A DNA stretch of 7,997 nt from Pseudomonadota bacterium (GCA_023434015.1 JAEYTM010000122.1:1-7997), one strand, 5' to 3'. Shown: positions 1 through 7,758, counted from the first letter of the stretch. Made by a program: numbers and translations. The notes: generated from the letters alone by a model not told the origin.

Positions 1-331
1 GCGGTCGCATGCCCGCCGCAAACGGCTGGGCCGGCTCGGGGCGGCCGACGACGACGACGTGCAGCCGACGCATCCGTTCCGCCGCCGGCTGGGGTCGCGA
101 GGCGCCCCGTAGTCGCTCGCTGTCCGCCGGTCTGGCCCACAGGCCAAGGCCCGCCCCCATCACGCAGGCGCCGGCGATGCCGGCCAGAACCACTGGACGG
201 CGGCGGCCCTCCGGGGGCGGCGGCGGTCGGCGGGGCGAAGGACGCCGCGCGGTCGGCGGCCATGCGGGGGACGACGCAGGCTCGAACGCTGGCGCGGGCG
301 GAATGTCGAGGTCGTAGGTGTCTTGCGCCAT
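1..331 (-). CDS. Proline-rich single-pass membrane protein, unknown function (3' end off the window)
   Basis: Reading leftward from an ATG at 331-329, the frame stays open for 110 codons and leaves the window, so the C-terminus is missing. The start (MAQDTYDLDIPPAPAFEP) is preceded by AGGGA five bases upstream, a good ribosome-binding site. Residues 1-45 are rich in proline and arginine, with a run of five prolines at 36-40. A hydrophobic, glycine/alanine-rich segment at about 46-66 looks like one transmembrane helix. The part after it begins a probable periplasmic domain (LHVVVVGRPEP, 90-100). The basic stretch before the helix suggests a cytoplasmic N-terminus. I do not recognise the family. 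A cell-envelope or secretion-related bitopic protein would fit, but that is a guess. It is divergent from the GNAT gene across a 118-bp gap. Being a real gene rests on the start context, the helix and the long open frame. Confidence 0.68.
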   Translation of the reverse strand, partial: MAQDTYDLDIPPAPAFEPASSPAWPPTARRPSPRRPPPPPEGRRRPVVLAGIAGACVMGAGLGLWARPADSERLRGASRPQPAAERMRRLHVVVVGRPEPAQPFAAGMRP

Positions 332-383
332 GGGCGTCCCTGAAAAATGGACTCCCTCGATGCACATGGCGTCTGGTCGCCAA

Positions 384-402
384 CCGTCGCCGACGGCTAG
401 CC
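384..402. promoter_or_regulatory. Two adjoining palindromes in the divergent gap (possible operator)
   Basis: The 118-bp gap between the left-edge membrane protein gene and the GNAT gene holds CCGTCG-C-CGACGG (384-396), a palindrome with one central base. It overlaps by two bases the 8-bp palindrome GGCTAGCC (395-402). Such a site between divergent genes could bind a dimeric regulator, or the GCTAGC part could act as a -10 element. No convincing -35 box was found on either strand, and short GC palindromes are common in this DNA, so the call is weak. Confidence 0.18.
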
Positions 403-449
403 TGCCCCACGCCCCGAACACTCTCCCGCTGGCAGTTGAGGCCATAAGC

Positions 450-1001
450 ATGACGGCGCCAACACCGACGCTTGAGACAGATCGTCTCATCCTGCGCCCG
501 CCGGCGCGGGAGGATTTCGAGCCCTGGGCGGCGTTCTCGGCCGACGCCGAGACCATGCGGCATCTCGGTGGGCCGCAGACCCGGGCCCTGGCCTGGCGGG
601 CGATCTGCACCATGGCCGGCGCCTGGACGGTGCGCGGCTTCTCGATGTTCTCGGTGATCGAGAAGTCGAGCGGGCGCTGGATCGGCCGGCTGGGGCCCTG
701 GCAGCCGGAAGGCTGGCCCGGCACGGAGATCGGCTGGGGTCTGGTCTCCGAGGTCCGTGGCCGCGGCTATGCGACCGAGGGCGCGGCGGCCTGCGTCGAC
801 TGGGCGTTCGAGACGCTGGGCTGGGACGAGGTGATCCACACCATCGATCGGAAAAATCTGGCGTCCCAGGCCGTCGCCCGGCGGCTCGGCTCGACCCTGT
901 TGCGCCAGGCGCGGATGCCGGAGCCCTTCGCCGACCAGACCCTGGACGTCTGGGGGCAGAGCCGGGCGGAGTGGCGCGCGCGGTCGGAGGCCGGCGCCTA
1001 A
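450..1001 (+). CDS. GNAT family N-acetyltransferase (RimJ/RimL-like)
   Basis: This 183-residue protein is the usual size for the Acetyltransf_3 (RimJ/RimL-type) branch of GNAT enzymes, which move an acetyl group from acetyl-CoA to an amine on a protein N-terminus or small molecule. The N-terminus LETDRLILRPPAREDF (8-23) is the typical opening of this branch. The region EIGWGLVSEVRGRGYATEG (93-111) carries the acetyl-CoA pyrophosphate-binding loop RGRGYA (103-108). NLASQAVARRLG (136-147) matches the conserved segment near the C-terminus in which an asparagine precedes the last helix. The ATG at 450 was chosen because it puts the family N-terminus at residue 8 and has GAGG eight bases upstream; a GTG at 318 would add 44 residues unlike any GNAT. 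The acceptor substrate cannot be told from sequence. Its stop codon overlaps the stop of the convergent LytTR gene. Confidence 0.9.
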   Translation: MTAPTPTLETDRLILRPPAREDFEPWAAFSADAETMRHLGGPQTRALAWRAICTMAGAWTVRGFSMFSVIEKSSGRWIGRLGPWQPEGWPGTEIGWGLVSEVRGRGYATEGAAACVDWAFETLGWDEVIHTIDRKNLASQAVARRLGSTLLRQARMPEPFADQTLDVWGQSRAEWRARSEAGA

Positions 1002-1759
1002 ATCCAGCGGCGCTCGCGCAGGGCGGCGGCGTAGGTGCGGCTGACCGGCACCCGGGAGTCGTCCTTCAGCGTCAGCACCGCCCGCCCGTCACCCCGGCGC
1101 GCGTCGATCACAGCGTCGCGGGCCACCCACCAGGAACGGTGCACCCGCGCGCCCTCGACCCCCTCCAGCTCGGCCACGGCGTCGGCCATGCGCATCAGGA
1201 TCAGGTCCTGGCCCTTGGAGGTGTGCAGGCGCAGGTAGTGGTCCTCCGCCTCCACCGCCCAGATTTCGGCCCCGCGCAGCTTCGGCGGCAGACGCTCGAG
1301 AAAGCGGGGCGCCGTCGGGGAGGCGGCAGGCGCGGGCGGGGTTCGCGACATCTCCAGCAGCATGTTGATCGTCACCATGATCAGCGAGATGGCGAACACC
1401 GCCGCGAACAGGACCGGAAGGCGGTGCGCGGACCGGCCGCCGCCGAACGCCAGGTCCGAGGCCAGCCACACCACGACGGTGAAGGGGACCGTCATGGTCA
1501 TGGCGGCGGCCAGGGCCTTGCGCCACGGACGACGCAGCGGCCGTTCGCGGAAGAAGAACCGTGCGACGATCCCGCCGCAGACCGCGCCCAATCCCATCAG
1601 CGCCAGCCAGTAGGCCAGCCGGGTCCCCATCGGCGCCCGGTCGGTGCCGAAAGCGCCGGCGAAGGCGAGAAACAGACCGGCCGCCAGGGCGACGCCGAGG
1701 CCGCGCAGCCAGCCGCGCGCCGAGTCGTAGGGTCCGAAAGCGAACCGCGACTTCATCAT
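998..1759 (-). CDS. Membrane-bound LytTR-family DNA-binding transcriptional regulator
   Basis: The protein has 253 residues in two parts. The N-terminal half has four predicted transmembrane helices at about 18-37, 47-68, 81-103 and 113-136. The arginine-rich loop RERPLRRPWRK (71-81) fits a cytoplasmic location, so both ends should be cytoplasmic. After a proline/alanine linker (140-152), residues 153-253 form a LytTR domain, with the typical segments VEAEDHYLRLHT (169-180), HRSWWVARDAV (207-217) and VPVSRTYAAALRERRW (237-252). LytTR domains bind DNA through beta-strand and loop contacts. Here the domain replaces the usual two-component arrangement, since no receiver domain is present. The likely role is transcription control from the membrane in response to an unknown signal. 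Tandem ATG codons at 1759-1754 make the exact start uncertain by one residue. No strong Shine-Dalgarno sequence is seen, and an inverted repeat covers that region. Confidence 0.88.
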   Translation of the reverse strand: MMKSRFAFGPYDSARGWLRGLGVALAAGLFLAFAGAFGTDRAPMGTRLAYWLALMGLGAVCGGIVARFFFRERPLRRPWRKALAAAMTMTVPFTVVVWLASDLAFGGGRSAHRLPVLFAAVFAISLIMVTINMLLEMSRTPPAPAASPTAPRFLERLPPKLRGAEIWAVEAEDHYLRLHTSKGQDLILMRMADAVAELEGVEGARVHRSWWVARDAVIDARRGDGRAVLTLKDDSRVPVSRTYAAALRERRWI

Positions 1760-1763
1760 CGGC

Positions 1764-1793
1764 CCGCCGCCGGCGAAGCGTGAACGGCGGCGG
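1764..1793 (-). promoter_or_regulatory. Inverted repeat over the LytTR gene leader
   Basis: CCGCCGCCG (1764-1772) and CGGCGGCGG (1785-1793) are perfect 9-base complementary arms around a 12-base loop. In the LytTR mRNA this would be an all-G/C hairpin whose downstream arm ends four bases before the tandem ATG. It covers the G-rich stretch where a ribosome-binding site should sit. It could limit translation, or it could be a chance product of GCC/GGC-rich DNA. The pairing is seen directly; the function is inferred. Confidence 0.35.
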
Positions 1794-1814
1794 CTGGCGG
1801 TTCGCGAAACCGGC

Positions 1815-1821
1815 CCGTCAA
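1815..1821 (-). promoter_or_regulatory. Possible -35 element for the LytTR gene
   Basis: On the - strand, TTGACGG reads from 1821 to 1815. It matches the TTGACGS -35 consensus known for the Caulobacter housekeeping sigma factor. At a 17-base distance the downstream hexamer is GCCAGC, a poor match to a -10 element, so this is only a candidate. The 8-bp palindrome TTCGCGAA (1801-1808) lies between the two positions and could be a regulator site. Nothing comparable was seen for the divergent gene on the + strand. Confidence 0.2.
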
Positions 1822-1916
1822 CCGACGCATCCGTGCTCGCGCCCCCATCGGCCCATCCGCAGTCATCCCGTCGAGGCCGCGGTCCCGATGGCCGCGCCGC
1901 CTCTCGGAGATAAAGG

Positions 1917-2465
1917 ATGTCGTCGGTTTCTCAAACGCCGCGCCGGGGCCGGATCGGCTTCGGTTCCTGGTTCGCGATCAGCATGGTCGCGGTGGCGCTG
2001 ATCCTGTGGCTGGCCCTCGGCGCGAGCGGCGCGAACATCCTGCGGCTGGCCGGCCAGGGGCGGCTGCACGCGCCGGACCTGGCGTTGTTCGCGGCCCTCT
2101 CGACCCCGATCAAGGTGCACCTCCTGGCGGCGCTGGCCGCGCTCGTGCTGGGCGCCGTGCTGATGCTGGCGCGCAAGGGCCGCCGCTTCCACCGGACGGC
2201 CGGCTGGGCCTGGGTCGGGCTGGTCTCGCTGACCGCCGGCTCGACCCTGTTCATCACCAGCCTGAACCATGGAGGCTGGTCGGTGCTGCACCTGTTCACC
2301 GCCTGGACTCTGATCATCCTGCCGCTGGCGGTGACCTGGGCGAAGCAGCGGCGGGTCGCGCGGCACCGGCGGGCGATGATGGGGCTGTTCTACGGCGGGT
2401 TCGCGATCAATCTGTTCATCGCCTTCATCCCCGGCCGCACCCTTTGGGCGATGTTCTTCGGTTGA
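1917..2465 (+). CDS. DUF2306-type multi-pass inner-membrane protein
   Basis: This 182-residue hydrophobic protein has five predicted transmembrane helices at about 17-36, 66-85, 94-114, 121-141 and 154-172. Basic loops RKGRRFHR (86-93) and KQRRVARHRR (143-152) mark the cytoplasmic side. The two spaced elements RRFHRTAGWAWV (89-100) and RHRRAMMGLFYGG (149-161) resemble the R-x-H-R-x-x-G and R-H-R-x-x-M signatures of the DUF2306 family, whose function is unknown. Histidines 68, 92, 118, 125 and 150 lie in or next to helices, so metal or haem binding is conceivable but untested. ATG 1917 is supported by GGAG seven bases upstream. The gene is divergent from the LytTR regulator across 157 bp, which makes it a candidate target of that regulator. 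A 148-bp gap with its own promoter separates it from sucC, so it is probably not part of that transcript. Confidence 0.8.
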   Translation: MSSVSQTPRRGRIGFGSWFAISMVAVALILWLALGASGANILRLAGQGRLHAPDLALFAALSTPIKVHLLAALAALVLGAVLMLARKGRRFHRTAGWAWVGLVSLTAGSTLFITSLNHGGWSVLHLFTAWTLIILPLAVTWAKQRRVARHRRAMMGLFYGGFAINLFIAFIPGRTLWAMFFG

Positions 2466-2532
2466 ACGGCGGCCGCCTTCCCGCCTGGGTCGCGGGGGCC
2501 CAACGGACGGCCGATTAACCGACCTCACGCGG

Positions 2533-2561
2533 TTGTCATCACCCGGCCCGGCGCCTATAAC
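2533..2561 (+). promoter_or_regulatory. Sigma70-type promoter of the suc operon
   Basis: TTGTCA (2533-2538) and TATAAC (2556-2561) are separated by exactly 17 bases. Each hexamer differs from the TTGACA and TATAAT consensus at one position. Transcription would start near 2567-2569 and give a leader of about 46 bases before sucC. It is the best promoter-like match in the window and sits where the operon promoter is expected. No mapped start site is available here. Confidence 0.6.
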
Positions 2562-2569
2562 CCGGCCCA

Positions 2570-2587
2570 CTCGCCACCAGGGGCGAG
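2570..2587 (+). promoter_or_regulatory. Hairpin at the 5' end of the predicted sucC leader
   Basis: CTCGCC (2570-2575) and GGCGAG (2582-2587) are perfect 6-base complementary arms around the 6-base loop ACCAGG. Given the predicted start near 2567-2569, this stem-loop would lie within the first few bases of the transcript. Hairpins in that position can protect an mRNA from 5'-end-dependent decay. It has no T-run, so it is not a terminator. The rest of the leader lacks a clear Shine-Dalgarno sequence near the ATG; the only match, AAGG at 2594-2597, is 16 bases away. Confidence 0.35.
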
Positions 2588-2613
2588 CCGTTCAAGGCCA
2601 GCGCCGCGACCCC

Positions 2614-3812
<1,199 letters not shown>

Positions 3813-3813
<1 letters not shown>

Positions 3814-4691
3814 TGTCCATCCTGATCGGCAAGGACACCCGCGTCATCTGCCAGGGCATCACCGGCGCCCAGGGCACCTTCCACACCGAGCAGGCGATCG
3901 CCTACGGCACCCGCATGGTCGGGGGCGTGACCCCCGGCAAGGGCGGCATCACCCACCTCGGACTGCCGGTGTTCGACACCGTCGGCGAGGCGGCGCGCGA
4001 GACCGGCGCCGACGCCACGGTGATCTATGTGCCGCCGCCGTTCGCGGCCGACTCCATCCTGGAGGCCATCGACGCCCAGATCCCGCTCATCGTCTGCATC
4101 ACCGAGGGCATCCCGGTCGCGGACATGATCAAGGTGAAGCGCGCGCTGTGCGGTTCGAAGTCGCGCCTGATCGGCCCGAACTGCCCGGGCGTCCTGACGC
4201 CGGACGAGTGCAAGATCGGCATCATGCCCGGAAACATCTTCCGCCGCGGGTCGGTGGGCGTTGTTTCCCGCTCCGGGACGCTTACCTATGAGGCCGTGTT
4301 CCAGACTTCGCAGGTGGGCCTTGGCCAGACGACGGCCGTCGGTATCGGCGGCGACCCCGTCAAGGGGACCGAGTTCATCGACGTGCTGCAGATGTTCCTC
4401 GACGACCCGCAGACCGAGTCGATCATCATGATCGGCGAGATCGGCGGTTCGGCCGAAGAGGACGCCGCGGAGTTCATTAAAAATTCAGCAACCAAGAAGC
4501 CTATGGTCGGCTTCATCGCGGGACGCACCGCGCCGCCTGGTCGGCGCATGGGTCACGCGGGCGCGATCATCTCGGGCGGCAAAGGCGGCGCCGAGGACAA
4601 GATTGCGGCGATGGAGGCGGCGGGCATCCGTGTGTCGCCCTCGCCGGCGAAGCTTGGGGAGACCCTGCTCGAGGTGCTGAAAGGCGCCTGA
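3813..4691 (+). CDS. sucD: Succinyl-CoA synthetase (ADP-forming) alpha subunit
   Basis: SucD carries the CoA-binding site and the histidine that is phosphorylated during the reaction. The 292-residue length is normal. The N-terminal Rossmann-type CoA-binding domain shows QGITGAQGTFHTEQA (14-28) and GGVTPGKGG (37-45), then VPPPFAADSI (73-82) and ITEGIP (96-101). GPNCPG (121-126) and SRSGTLTYE (152-160) follow in the ligase domain. The active-site histidine is expected to be H248 in RRMGHAGAI (244-252), with the glycine-rich loop ISGGKGGA after it (253-260). ATG 3813 overlaps the sucC stop by one base, with GGGGAG about seven bases upstream. Codons 222-226 (ATT AAA AAT TCA GCA) form a run of A/T-rich codons unlike the rest of the gene. 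The catalytic residues look intact, so a functional enzyme with SucC is expected. Confidence 0.98.
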
Positions 4692-4724
4692 GCGGGCAGG
4701 TCATTATTTAGCGTTTAGGGCGGT

Positions 4725-4756
4725 CCGCGCTCAGCTCCTTGACTGAAGCTCCGCGG
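4725..4756 (+). promoter_or_regulatory. Hairpin in the sucD-sucA intercistronic gap
   Basis: Arms CCGCG (4725-4729) and AGCT (4733-4736) pair with AGCT (4747-4750) and CGCGG (4752-4756). This leaves a small internal loop (CTC against C) and a 10-base apical loop. No T-run follows, so a rho-independent terminator is unlikely. A processing or stability element that sets different amounts of sucCD and sucAB mRNA is possible. It ends seven bases before the GGGGAAG ribosome-binding site of sucA. Confidence 0.35.
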
Positions 4757-4778
4757 GGCGCCCGGGGAAGCGGACGAG

Positions 4779-7730
4779 ATGGCGGACGACGCAGGTCGGA
4801 TCAACGAGGTGCTCGCGGAGACCTCATTCCTGTATGGGGGCAATGCGGCCTTCGTAGAGGACCTCTACGCGAAGTGGGCGAGCAATCCCGCTTCTGTGGA
4901 ACCGTCGTGGCAGGCGTTCTTCGCCTCGCTTTCCGATCCGGCCGGCGACGTAAAGCGCGCGGCCGGCGACCCCGCCTGGATCCAGCGCGCCGCCCCGCCG
5001 AGCCGCCCCGACTGGCTGTCGGCGCTGGACGGCATGTGGCCGGCCGTGCAGGCCAAGGTCGAGACCAGGATCGCCGAGCGCCAGCCGGCCGCCTCGACCG
5101 ACGCGGTGCGCGCCGCCACCCTCGACAGCCTGCGCGCCATCATGATGATCCGGGCCTATCGGATGCGCGGCCACCTGAAGGCCAACCTCGATCCGCTCGG
5201 CATCGCCACCACCCCCGGCGACGCCTCGGAGCTGGACCCCGCGACCTATGGCTTCTCGGAAGCCGACTTCGACCGGCCGATCTTCCTCGACTTCGTGCTC
5301 GGCCTGGAAACCGCCACCCTGCGCGAGATCCTCGAGATCGTGCGCCGCACCTACTGCGGCAACGTCGGCGTGCAGTACATGCACATCTCCGATCCGAAGG
5401 AGAAGGCGTGGCTGCAGGAACGCATCGAGGGTCGCGACAAGGAGATCGTCTTCACCAAGGAAGGCAAGGTCGCCATCCTGAAGAAGCTGATCGAGGCCGA
5501 AGGCTTCGAGAAGTTCCTCCATCGCCGCTTCCCCGGCACCAAGCGCTTCGGCCTGGACGGCGGGGAATCGATGGTCCCGGCCCTGGAGCAGATCATCAAG
5601 CGCGGTGGCGCGCTGGGCCTGAAGGACATCGTCGTCGGCATGCCGCACCGCGGCCGCCTGAACGTGCTGGCCGCCGTCATGGGCAAGCCCTACCAGGCGA
5701 TCTTCCACGAGTTCCAGGGCGGCTCGACCGTGCCGTCGGACGTGGAAGGCTCGGGCGACGTGAAGTACCACCTGGGCGCCTCGTCGGACCGTGAGTTCGA
5801 CGGCAACAGCGTCCACCTGTCGCTGACCGCCAACCCCAGCCACCTGGAAATCGTCAATCCGGTTGTGATCGGCAAGGCCCGCGCCAAGCAGGCCTTCACC
5901 CTGCGCGAGAACCGCGACGCCGGCCGCAACCATGTGCTGCCGCTGCTGCTGCACGGCGACGCCGCCTTCGCCGGCCAGGGCGTGGTCGCCGAGTGCTTCG
6001 CCCTGTCGGGCCTGAAGGGCTACGCGGTCGGCGGTTCGATCCACTTCATCGTCAACAACCAGATCGGCTTCACCACCAGCCCGAAGAACAGCCGCTCGTC
6101 CCCCTATCCGTCGGACGTGGCGCTGATGGTCGAGGCGCCGATCTTCCACGCCAACGGCGACGACCCGGAAGCGGTCGTCTTCGCCGCCAAGGTGGCCATC
6201 GAGTACCGGCAGCAGTTCGGCAAGGACGTCGTCATCGACATGTTCTGCTACCGCCGGTTCGGCCACAACGAGGGCGACGATCCGACGATGACGCAGCCCT
6301 TGATGTACGCCAAGATCAAGGGCCACCCCGGCGTGCGCGATCTCTACGCCGCCCGCCTGATCGGCGAGGGCGTCGTCACCCAGGCGGAAATCGACGCCTG
6401 GATCGCCGAGTTCGACACCTTCCTCGACCAGGAAATGGACGCCGGCAAGGACTACCGCGCCAACAAGGCCGACTGGCTGGACGGCAAGTGGTCGGGCCTG
6501 GCCCTGCCCGCGGGCGAGGAGCGCCGCGAGACCGGCGTGCCGCGCCAGAAGCTGCTCGATCTCGGCCGCAAGATCACCACGCTGCCGGAGCGGGTCGCCG
6601 TCCATAAGACGGTCGACCGGGTCATCCAGAACCGTCGCGACGCGATCGAGAAGGGCGAGGGGCTGGACTGGGCGACGGCCGAGCACCTGGCCTTCGCCAG
6701 CCAGCTCGACCAGGGCTATCCGGTGCGTCTGTCCGGCCAGGACAGCATCCGCGGCACCTTCACTCAGCGCCACTCCGGCATCGTCGATCAGAACAGCGAG
6801 GAGACCTACTTCCCGCTGCGCAACCTCGGGCCCAACCAGGCCCACTTCGAGGTGCTGAACTCGGCCCTGTCGGAAGAGGCGGTGCTCGGCTTCGAGTACG
6901 GCTTCTCCCTGACCGACCCGAACACCCTGACCATGTGGGAAGCCCAGTTCGGCGACTTCGTGAACGGGGCCCAGGTGGTCATCGACCAGTTCATCTCGTC
7001 GGGCGAGCGCAAGTGGCTGCGGATGAGCGGCCTCGTCATGCTGCTGCCGCACGGCTACGAGGGCCAGGGGCCTGAGCACTCGTCCGCGCGCCTGGAGCGG
7101 TTCCTGCAGCAGTGCGCCGAAGACAACATGCAGGTGATCAATCCGACGACGCCGGCGAACTACTTCCACGCCCTGCGCCGCCAGCTGCTGCGGGAGTTCC
7201 GCAAGCCGCTGATCGCCATGACGCCCAAGAGCCTGCTGCGCCATAAGCGCGCCGTCTCCAACCTCAGCGATCTGGCCGAGGGCTCCAGCTTCCACCGGGT
7301 GCTGATCGACGGGGCCGAGGCCGGCTGCGACGTCGGCGGCGTGACCCTGACGCCGGACGACAAGATCAGCCGCGTCCTGCTCTGCTCGGGCAAGGTCTAT
7401 TTCGACCTCGTCGAACAGCGCGCCAAGAGCGGTCGCGACGACGTCTACATCCTGCGCCTGGAACAGTTCTATCCGTGGCCGATGAAGTCGCTGTCCGCCG
7501 AGCTGAAGCGGTTCAAGAACGCCGAGCTGGTCTGGGTGCAGGAAGAGCCGAAGAACATGGGCGGCTGGACCTTTGTCGATCCCTGGATCGAACTCACCCT
7601 CGAGCGCCTGGACGTGAAGTCCAAGCGCGCCCGCTACGTCGGCCGTCCGGCCTCGGCCTCCACGGCCGCGGGTCTGATGAGCCGCCACCTGAAAGAACTC
7701 GAAGCCTTCCTGACCGAAGCCTTCGCCTGA
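4779..7730 (+). CDS. sucA: 2-oxoglutarate dehydrogenase E1 component (thiamine diphosphate-dependent decarboxylase)
   Basis: SucA (also odhA) decarboxylates 2-oxoglutarate with thiamine diphosphate and passes the succinyl group to the lipoyl arm of SucB. At 983 residues it is slightly longer than the E. coli enzyme (about 930) and lacks the acyltransferase fusion seen in actinobacteria. The N-terminal E2-interaction segment is visible as SFLYGGNAAFVEDLYAKW (16-33). VGMPHRGRLNVL (286-297) and KYHLGA (329-334) hold H290 and H331, which match conserved active-site histidine positions. The cofactor motif runs from GDAAFAGQG (393-401) to NNQIGFTT (426-433). EEAVLGFEYG (699-708) begins the pyrimidine-binding domain, HGYEGQGPEHSSAR spans 758-771, and EEPKNMGGW (922-930) lies in the C-terminal domain. 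ATG 4779 has GGGGAAG eight bases upstream. The 87-bp gap after sucD contains an AT-rich patch and a hairpin. Confidence 0.98.
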   Translation: MADDAGRINEVLAETSFLYGGNAAFVEDLYAKWASNPASVEPSWQAFFASLSDPAGDVKRAAGDPAWIQRAAPPSRPDWLSALDGMWPAVQAKVETRIAERQPAASTDAVRAATLDSLRAIMMIRAYRMRGHLKANLDPLGIATTPGDASELDPATYGFSEADFDRPIFLDFVLGLETATLREILEIVRRTYCGNVGVQYMHISDPKEKAWLQERIEGRDKEIVFTKEGKVAILKKLIEAEGFEKFLHRRFPGTKRFGLDGGESMVPALEQIIKRGGALGLKDIVVGMPHRGRLNVLAAVMGKPYQAIFHEFQGGSTVPSDVEGSGDVKYHLGASSDREFDGNSVHLSLTANPSHLEIVNPVVIGKARAKQAFTLRENRDAGRNHVLPLLLHGDAAFAGQGVVAECFALSGLKGYAVGGSIHFIVNNQIGFTTSPKNSRSSPYPSDVALMVEAPIFHANGDDPEAVVFAAKVAIEYRQQFGKDVVIDMFCYRRFGHNEGDDPTMTQPLMYAKIKGHPGVRDLYAARLIGEGVVTQAEIDAWIAEFDTFLDQEMDAGKDYRANKADWLDGKWSGLALPAGEERRETGVPRQKLLDLGRKITTLPERVAVHKTVDRVIQNRRDAIEKGEGLDWATAEHLAFASQLDQGYPVRLSGQDSIRGTFTQRHSGIVDQNSEETYFPLRNLGPNQAHFEVLNSALSEEAVLGFEYGFSLTDPNTLTMWEAQFGDFVNGAQVVIDQFISSGERKWLRMSGLVMLLPHGYEGQGPEHSSARLERFLQQCAEDNMQVINPTTPANYFHALRRQLLREFRKPLIAMTPKSLLRHKRAVSNLSDLAEGSSFHRVLIDGAEAGCDVGGVTLTPDDKISRVLLCSGKVYFDLVEQRAKSGRDDVYILRLEQFYPWPMKSLSAELKRFKNAELVWVQEEPKNMGGWTFVDPWIELTLERLDVKSKRARYVGRPASASTAAGLMSRHLKELEAFLTEAFA

Positions 7731-7752
7731 AACCGAACGAACAGAGCAGTTT

Positions 7753-7758
7753 AAGGAG
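7753..7758 (+). promoter_or_regulatory. Ribosome-binding site of sucB
   Basis: AAGGAG lies ten bases before the sucB ATG at 7769, within the 38-bp sucA-sucB gap. It is the strongest Shine-Dalgarno match in the window and contrasts with the weak one before sucC. It confirms the start ahead of the lipoyl domain. The gap holds no promoter or terminator that I can see, so sucB should be read through from sucA. Confidence 0.75.

Noticed and set aside
65..77. A 13-base direct repeat, CCGACGCATCCGT, also present at 1822-1834
   Set aside because: One copy is inside a coding frame and the other in a gap, the flanks do not match, and a single 13-base match in GC-rich DNA is plausible by chance.
9..317. 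A 102-residue open frame on the + strand at the left edge
   Set aside because: Its product is R/G/S/T-rich low-complexity sequence with no domain. The opposite strand has a better start, ribosome-binding site and a membrane helix.
318..449. A 44-residue N-terminal extension of the acetyltransferase from a GTG at 318
   Set aside because: The extension is unlike GNAT proteins, overlaps the divergent gene's start, and the ATG at 450 has both a ribosome-binding site and the family N-terminus.
971..1783. A 270-residue open frame on the + strand opposite the LytTR gene
   Set aside because: The product is a repetitive R/Q/H/G/A-rich sequence typical of a shadow frame, while the - strand frame gives clear membrane helices and a LytTR domain.
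2466..2520. A possible terminator after the DUF2306 gene
   Set aside because: GGCGGCCGCC (2468-2477) is a palindrome without a loop, other G/C complementarities here are imperfect, and no T-run follows.
1863..2570. A 235-residue open frame on the - strand over the DUF2306 gene
   Set aside because: It is antisense to a frame with five membrane helices and a good ribosome-binding site; its own product is Q/R/P/D-rich and without a domain.
2533..2613. An upstream in-frame start adding 27 residues to SucC
   Set aside because: SucC proteins begin at the MNIHEHQAK sequence, and the extension lies over the promoter.
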